DNA of 15,241 nucleotides from Isohypsibius dastychi (taxonomy: Eukaryota; Tardigrada; Eutardigrada; Parachela; Isohypsibiidae): contig JAQIWT010000773.1 in assembly GCA_034696485.1 (NCBI GenBank), forward strand, positions 1 through 15,241. The letters run 5' to 3'. The translations under genes were made by a program, and so were the position numbers. Below, piece after piece: positions 10,025-15,241 of this stretch. The number at the start of each line of letters is the position of its first letter. Within the stretch, counting starts at the first letter, position 1. Under the pieces are notes generated by a model, which saw only the letters and a list, made by a program, of their open reading frames with translations, made no database searches and was not told the DNA's origin.

Positions 10025-12444
10025 ATGAAACTAACCGCAAATGGCTTGCTGAAACTCAGCGAAATTCGTGGAGCACTCCAGGCATCAACGCAGCCAGTTC
10101 CACAATCGGTAACATCGCCGTTTTAATATATTGTCGATTCTCAAAATTTCCGTTGCTGGAAGCTTTACCAATTGTTTTGGTTTTGCAGGACTTGTTACCT
10201 GTTGGGATTAGCGTAAACGATTTAAAACAGGAGGACGGCCGAAATTTCAACGATGCACCCATGTCCACGTCCGGGAATGAGGAGAATACGGCGGAAGGAT
10301 TTCCATCCGTAATTACGGACACATCTTCCCTAAAATTTATCTTCTCGGAATATCTGGAGAAATTCACCTCAAACCTCCGGGATCCATGTGTCACTAGCTT
10401 GCCTTTATTTTACTCCCAGATTCGCTCATTAATCACAGCGGAAAATCAGGACAATGTTGGAGTAGTGAGCGATCTCCTTATTCAGAATCACGTCGAGTTT
10501 CTCAAAGCTCTCCTACATCCAAACTGGCACTGGAAGTCGCTTCTTGAAGACGACGCAACTGGGGATTTTGTTCTTAAAGACATCGTAGCTAATTCGACTG
10601 ATGCTGAATGCACGGTGTTGCTTTTGCGGATAACTTTGAAATTATTCTGCATTGTCGTCCAAGAGCCGGATGGTCCTCTTCGCGACGAATTTATGACTCT
10701 GCTCGTCGAAGTTACAAAGATTCGGGAATTCGCAACTGCGTTCTTATGGGTTTTTCTTCGACTTGTCGAATCCGAGGTGAGAATTCCGTTGATTTGGTCA
10801 ATCGTTCTCGCTCTGAAAATGGCGATTCCTTCATCGTTAAGACTAGTATTCTTCGTTTGGAGTACTAACGAAATGTTTTCAAGTTGTTTTGTACCCAGTT
10901 ACATGTCTTGTTTTTGGTTCTGATAATCTTTTAATTGCAGGAGATTCTCCCGTACTTCGCCGGCGGTGTTTGCACGATTCGTACATTCTCATCGGATTCC
11001 ACAAATATTGAAAAGTTTATATACAAGGAAAATTCGCGAAGCCTTTCCATTCCTTCAGTCCTGCAGGCCAGGCCGGAGCCACGGACAATCAAACCCAAAC
11101 CTCGGATCGGTACTTCCCAAGAAAAACCGCTAAAAGTGAAGCTGGAAGCACGGACCATCTCCGCCACTCATGCTGCCACTAATGTCTGTCTGGCCGTCGA
11201 AACGATTTTCCTATGCTGCGAAAAGATCCGGTCAAAAGTTGACAAAGATTTGTCGCTTCCGGTTCCAGTAAAGCAGGAAAGTCCAGCAAAGGCACTACTA
11301 CAAGACTCCCCTGATTCTCCAACTGGTGCCCATCAGGATATTTCACCGGCTTCACCTCCCTCCGAAGCTACGGGTACTTGCAGTGAAAGTCCCGCTAGTC
11401 CGGAATCCGCGGAAATGACGGATTCACTACCGGCACCCGAGGAGAAAGTTCCGAACAGGTTCCGGGTTGAGTTTAAGGATTCCGCTACGAAGATCTCACT
11501 TATATCTCCTGATGAACCTGTGGCTAACGAGCAGCCGGCGTTCCTGTTGCTGAAAAATTCACTGCATGGTTTGGGAGGATGGTATTGGTTAGCAGTATGC
11601 CTGATTGATATTTTCAAACCGGAAGAACAGGATAAAAGTATCTCGTGGCCGGAATTTCAGACTGTCGCGTTCTTCAATCGGAATGTTCACATTGTCCGAG
11701 CATTTCGTCGGAATCCAGTCTGGATGAAAGTACTTGATCTTGCATCTTATTCGGACGCATTCGTGTACTACTCTCCCATTCTTCGGCCGGTTTATATCAG
11801 TCTTTGTACGCACTGGGAAACTAGTCAAGAATCGCCAGTTGCTTCACGGAACAAATTTGCTTTTGAGCAGACTTTGTGGATGATCAAGTGTCTTGGCAGA
11901 GTGGGTTAACATAAAAATGCACCGCGTTTTATTTGGATTTCAACGTTTTGTGTTTCCAGGGCAAAATGCTGCACGAACCTTATTGCTTCTTGGGAAGTAT
12001 AATCGAATTTCTGGCACCGCATGAAATCAGTTCGATATTCGCGTCGTTATGGAAAGTGATCAAGGTGGGTCGCAGAGCTCGATCTGGTTCGTGCTTGATT
12101 TTAACAGATTTTTTCAGACTTATTTACCGAATCCGCATGGTCTGCTCGTCATACCGGAATCTGAACAGGATCTTCGAGCTCGACAGATGGCAGAAACAGG
12201 TTCGTTTTATTCGTCGTCAATCACTGCTTTTTGATTAAAGTTTCCGGGTTCCACAGATTGTCTACTGAAAATTCGAGCAGTTTGCTTTTCAAGATTGCCA
12301 CAAATGAAGTCGCTTGCTAGAAGGTTCTTCATGAGCCCTCGCGTCCCGCTGGAAGAGAGTTTGTGGTACGAGTCGGTTCAGTCACAGGAGACTGCCTCAG
12401 CGCCTGCACCGATCGATGCGACTCATCTGGCAAGAGTGGACTGA
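10025..12444 (+). CDS. INTS5: Integrator complex subunit 5-like protein, 6 exons, 668 aa
   Basis: Subunit of the nuclear Integrator complex, which cleaves snRNA and other nascent RNA polymerase II transcripts. Exons: 10025-10108, 10189-10776, 10941-11900, 11960-12064, 12118-12199, 12257-12444. Phases agree and total 2007 nt with TGA. The call rests on the C-terminal part: residues 458-520 (SWPEFQ, VHIVRAFRRNP, then SPILRPVYISLCTHWETS) align without obvious gaps to recalled human INTS5 (AWPPEE, LRIGRRFREQP, LLRGLLAALLGHWEAS). FLAPHEISSIFASLWKVIK (561-579) matches QLAPFEVRLLLLSVWGFLR, and the end (RAVCFSRLPQMKSLARRFF) also fits. The N-terminal half is helical and leucine-rich but not recognisable on its own. 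Residues 329-394 are a Ser/Pro-rich insert. At 668 residues it is shorter than human INTS5 (about 1,000). The start is supported by an in-frame TGA at 9992-9994 with no ATG in between, although an upstream spliced exon remains possible. Confidence 0.82.
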
Positions 12445-12481
12445 TCCTGAAGAACCTCATGGTTTTAACCTCGTCGATGGT

Positions 12482-12907
12482 ATGGCTGGTGAGACTAAAT
12501 ATGCATGCGTTTTAATCGCAGTCTGTGATTTCTTCGACCTGTTCTGCAAAACGACGGCACTGCAGAACTTCCGGCGGAAGCTGGGCAGGTTTTTCGCCGT
12601 GAGCAGTTGCTCTAATTTTCTGAAGTATGAGCCTGAAATTCGGTTTTTTACGGCTGTGATATTTGGTTGATAACGTCAGTAATTTTGATCTGGATTTTTT
12701 TCTCGAGCATAAAATCAGGTTGCTCTTAATAATTATCAAGTTCCACGTAGAAGATTGCTCGAAGTGTGGTGCTTTTTGCATCTCTAGGCGCTCAGTGAAA
12801 TCATCATCCTGCGACAATCTTCCCACCTTGTGACGCAGGATGGTTCCGGCTTGTATGCATGTTTGTACATGTTCCATTCCCGGGAGTGGAATCTGACCAT
12901 AAGCTAG
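12482..12907 (+). CDS. Tentative small two-exon gene, 78 aa, unknown function
   Basis: Not a recognised family. Exon A 12482-12598 starts at an ATG and contains DFFDLFCKTTALQNFRRKLG. It ends in donor GTGAGC in phase 0. Exon B 12788-12907 follows an acceptor CATCTCTAG, joins in frame and reads LSEIIILRQSSHLVTQDGSG before a TAG. The frame-compatible donor and acceptor and the protein-like composition are the only support. Alternatives are a larger gene with exons I cannot place, an alternative 3' end of the INTS5-like gene (a weak donor at 12359 to the acceptor at 12520-12521 would be in frame), or chance. Confidence 0.22.
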
Positions 12908-13094
12908 CAAGACAGTGTACTTTACTTGTGTACCTTCCGCTAGATCTTAATTCTACCTTCACTTGTGAGCGGATTCTGGACGTGTTGGGGGTCCCTTGGG
13001 TCAAGTCTTTCGGGTTGATATTTAAGCACTTCAAACCGGATGATAGGCAGACTGAAAAATTTCCAGAGATCTTCAGTCCGGAAATTGTAACGTT

Positions 13095-13134
13095 CTGTCC
13101 TTCGAAACCTTTGGCTGTCCTTCGAAACCTTTGG
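13095..13134 (+). repeat. Perfect 20-bp tandem duplication just before the peptide gene start codon
   Basis: Two identical 20-bp units (13095-13114 and 13115-13134), each containing the palindrome TTCGAA within CCTTCGAAACC, end four bases before the ATG at 13139. It would lie in the 5' leader or core promoter of the peptide precursor gene. A fresh tandem duplication whose length is not a multiple of three argues against this stretch being coding. Confidence 0.9.
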
Positions 13135-13138
13135 GAAA

Positions 13139-13497
13139 ATGGTCCACCGATCATTGTTGTTGGCCCTGTGCTTGGTAGTTTTCGCCGTTCTGGTTGCATC
13201 CGGTGAGCTGGACTTTTTTCTGGTGAAAACGGGGGTTTCATGCTTTATTTCTTAGCGCCAGCTGGAGTGAATGCTGATATGTGGGCCCCCAACTTCTTGG
13301 GTTACGCCGCACCACCAAGTGACCTTTACTGGAAACTTCGCCAGATGCGCGTGAAGGCCAAAGAACCATCGGAACTTCATGGAAACAAAGCATACAGGGC
13401 ATTGCTGGCGGAGTTGAGCAAGCAGCTTGTTGGTCAGGATAAGCGGGCGATTCCATATGAAGACCCGGAACCCATTGAGTTTTTGGGAAAGCGATAA
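13139..13497 (+). CDS. Secreted neuropeptide-like precursor with C-terminal amidated peptide, 2 exons, 101 aa
   Basis: Exons 13139-13202 and 13256-13497, with a 53-nt intron (GTGAGC to TTTCTTAG), phase 1. Residues 1-21 are a classic signal peptide (SLLLALCLVVFAVLVAS core) that fills exon 1. A spacer of about 62 residues follows, including NFLGYAAPPSDLYWKLRQMR and a helical stretch NKAYRALLAELSKQLV. A KR site at 84-85 releases AIPYEDPEPIEFL, followed by Gly99-Lys100-Arg101 and the stop. GKR is the standard signal for basic cleavage and alpha-amidation, so the predicted product is a 13-residue peptide ending in EFL-amide. There are no cysteines after the signal peptide. The start is fixed by an in-frame TAA at 13088-13090 with no other ATG. 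The EFL-amide end recalls the arthropod EFLamide (TRH-related) peptides, but those precursors usually hold several short copies and this has one. The neuropeptide role is inferred; the family is uncertain. Confidence 0.72.
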
Positions 13498-13517
13498 TCA
13501 CCAGCCGTGTTCTCACT

Positions 13518-13537
13518 AAATGTTTTTTCGAACATTT
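13518..13537 (+). repeat. Small hairpin in the 3' UTR of the peptide gene
   Basis: AAATGTT and AACATTT flank a 6-base loop 20 nt after the stop codon. It is a 7-bp AT-rich stem. It may be an RNA element or chance. Confidence 0.4.
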
Positions 13538-13707
13538 GTTGGAGTACTTAATAATATCCCGAAACCTGCGCCCGCCAATCCGTATTATAATACTTGGACA
13601 TTCTATTCCATTTAAATGTTGAATACTTTTTAAAAATTAAGTCTTACTACCGTAAAGCCCACCGCCTGGTTTTTCGTGTTCCCTTTGTATTTAGCTGATC
13701 TTGAGGA

Positions 13708-13713
13708 ATTAAA
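13708..13713 (+). promoter_or_regulatory. Possible ATTAAA polyadenylation signal of the peptide gene
   Basis: First common hexamer variant after the stop at 13495-13497; it implies a 3' UTR of about 230 nt. Weak, because only the hexamer supports it. Confidence 0.25.
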
Positions 13714-15241
13714 CCAAGTAGTTGTAAACTGCGACATTCACTGGTAGATGCAGAAATTCTAAGAGTGTGTGAACCGAGGGGAATTCTGGACCTTAGAAAG
13801 GCACCACATCAGCAATTGCTTCTCTTATTCAAACATGTCCTGACGCGCATATTTCATTCGACAAATATTCGGCATTCCCGACGGTGTTGCGTAACTTTCG
13901 CAGACTTTTAAATGACCTCTAATTTTTCTCAGAGAATTTCTAAAAATTGGGTAAGGGTTGCGGTATGTACCTCTTACCTGTTCGCCACAAATTTTAAACG
14001 AAATGAAAGTAACTTTTTTTCTGTACCAACAAGTCAAATCGAGCTATCGGATCTCGTGTTCAACTAATTCGGACAAATTCAAGTGTGAGACCCAACACTT
14101 ACTTCCGGATGGTTAGTGTATTTGCGGTGTTTATCGGGTGAGAAATTCGTCCGCTCATGCCACCGTCCGTCATTTTCGAACATGTACTTGTTCGCATTTC
14201 AATTAAAAATTATCAACCACAATTTGACCAGGTCGATCATGCTCAAGTGGATGGAGACTCTACGAAGCGTTCTTTTCTAACCAACAACATCCGCTTACCG
14301 TGGGAAGATGTCTCGTAGGTCGTGACCCACTGCAACATTCTTGAGATTTTTGTCACTTATGCGTAAGAAGCTCATTAAAAATGCGCGTAGCAATGATCGG
14401 AACGAGATAAGAAATAACCAAACACCTCCCGTTTTATGGTAACGTTTTCATATCATCGAAGCTGCCAGATGCCTGATATAGCCAGATTAGCTCTGTTGAA
14501 ATAGCAGTGTTGAAATTTAACTATCCTATTTTAATTTCCGGTTATGTATGTTTTCTTATTTTGGGAATCTCTAAGATATATTTTAGTCGACCCACATTTC
14601 TTTGTGTCATTAGTGTCAGTATTCACTCGTTAAATCCAGAAAAAAAGTCAGTATGGTCTTGAAAGTATTTATATCAATCCAGTTTATGTCATCGAATCGG
14701 ACAGATTCCTCCTTGGCGGCGCTAATCCATTCCCGTCTTTTGTTACAACATCGTAGTCGGGCACGTTTATCTCGGTACACACTCATTAAGCCCAACTTCC
14801 GACAGTAACTGTCATCAAGATTTAACTACGCAGATTCAGAAAACACATGCAGAAATAACCAATTGAATGATATCCTTGTGAACACTTAATCATCGATTAT
14901 GTTACGATGGACTTTCGATGACCATGTCCCAGTGATCCACCTGGCAATAAGCACCAAATATCAAACTCGTCAATTGGATTCTTCCAGTGTTTATTTGTAA
15001 TAAAATAACTGCCAGTTTGGGCTTATTTTTAGAACGCATGAGTGTCATCTAGTACTCCGGTCAAAGAATAAGATCCTGAAGACCGCACTTCTTCGTAGTA
15101 AAAAAAACAAAACGAAAAAATATATAATGAAGAATAAGCAAAGTGAAAAAAAATCACGGGGTAAATGTCAATTAATTGGTGGAATAAAATAGAAGGACCG
15201 GAGTTTAATAAAATAAGGAACACGTACATTTAGATTTACGC

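Larger units (their letters stand above)
12445..13138. other. Interval between the INTS5-like gene and the peptide precursor gene
   Basis: About 700 nt with no certain gene. It must hold the INTS5 3' UTR and the promoter and leader of the peptide gene. It also contains a tentative small spliced frame (12482-12907), an unplaced 115-codon plus-strand frame (12859-13206) and overlapping minus-strand frames of 132 and 145 codons. No canonical AATAAA is present on the plus strand; CATAAA at 12708-12713 is the nearest variant. Confidence 0.5.
13498..15241. other. Downstream flank, no gene recognised
   Basis: 1.7 kb of AT-rich sequence with open frames of at most 70 codons and no splice-linked or family-like segments. 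AATAAA hexamers at 14999-15004 and 15183-15188 have no visible gene before them. Confidence 0.5.

Noticed and set aside
9967-10923. Single 318-codon open frame as an intronless gene
   Set aside because: It reads through two introns of the INTS5-like gene. The ATG at 10025 in another frame joins in phase to the exon at 10189, and the frame past 10776 is intron sequence.
11821-11850. SQESPV shared between the INTS5-like protein and the convertase stalk
   Set aside because: The underlying DNA differs at several bases and the contexts are unrelated. It is a short Ser/Pro-type motif, so coincidence is likely.
12804-13241. 145-codon minus-strand open frame (and a 132-codon one at 12512-12910)
   Set aside because: Low-information composition, no motif, no signal sequence, and antisense to the peptide gene's exon 1 and leader. 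Frames of this length are expected by chance in a few places per window.
14999-15188. AATAAA hexamers as ends of an unseen plus-strand gene
   Set aside because: The region is AT-rich and no coding sequence precedes them, so the hexamers are expected by chance.
1-15241. Mobile elements, CRISPR arrays, viral genes, rRNA or tRNA
   Set aside because: No transposase or reverse transcriptase motifs, no long terminal or inverted repeats, no spaced repeat array and no structural RNA signature were found by reading both strands.

Overview
The window looks like nuclear DNA from a small-genome invertebrate animal. It carries multi-exon genes with GT-AG introns that are mostly 53-64 nt long, metazoan-specific protein families (a furin-type proprotein convertase and Integrator subunit 5), and a secreted neuropeptide-like precursor. 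Intron acceptors are varied (TTTAG, CCACAG, TTGAAG, CGTAG) and do not follow the strict TTTTCAG of many nematodes. The amidated C-terminus of the peptide precursor recalls the EFLamide peptides of arthropods. An ecdysozoan such as an arthropod or tardigrade is my best guess, but the sequence does not settle it.

Layout. Positions 1-989: downstream flank and probable 3' UTR of the convertase. Positions 990-6817, minus strand: a complete 17-exon furin-like gene; all intron phases agree and give 715 residues. Intron 1 (4308-6586) is long and otherwise empty. Positions 6818-10024: a 3.2 kb intergenic region between two divergent genes. Positions 10025-12444, plus strand: a six-exon gene for an INTS5-like protein of 668 residues, identified by its C-terminal half. 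Positions 12445-13138: a short interval that may hold a small spliced gene (tentative) and ends in a perfect 20-bp tandem duplication. Positions 13139-13497, plus strand: a two-exon, 101-residue secreted precursor with one KR site and a terminal GKR amidation and cleavage signal. Positions 13498-15241: no recognisable gene.

The three main genes have separate jobs. The convertase cuts secretory precursors after paired or multibasic sites. INTS5 belongs to the nuclear Integrator complex that cleaves nascent RNA. The third gene encodes a substrate of the type convertases process. They are not arranged as an operon, and the closeness of convertase and peptide precursor is probably chance. All family assignments rest on reading motifs and on recalled family sequences; no database search was run.
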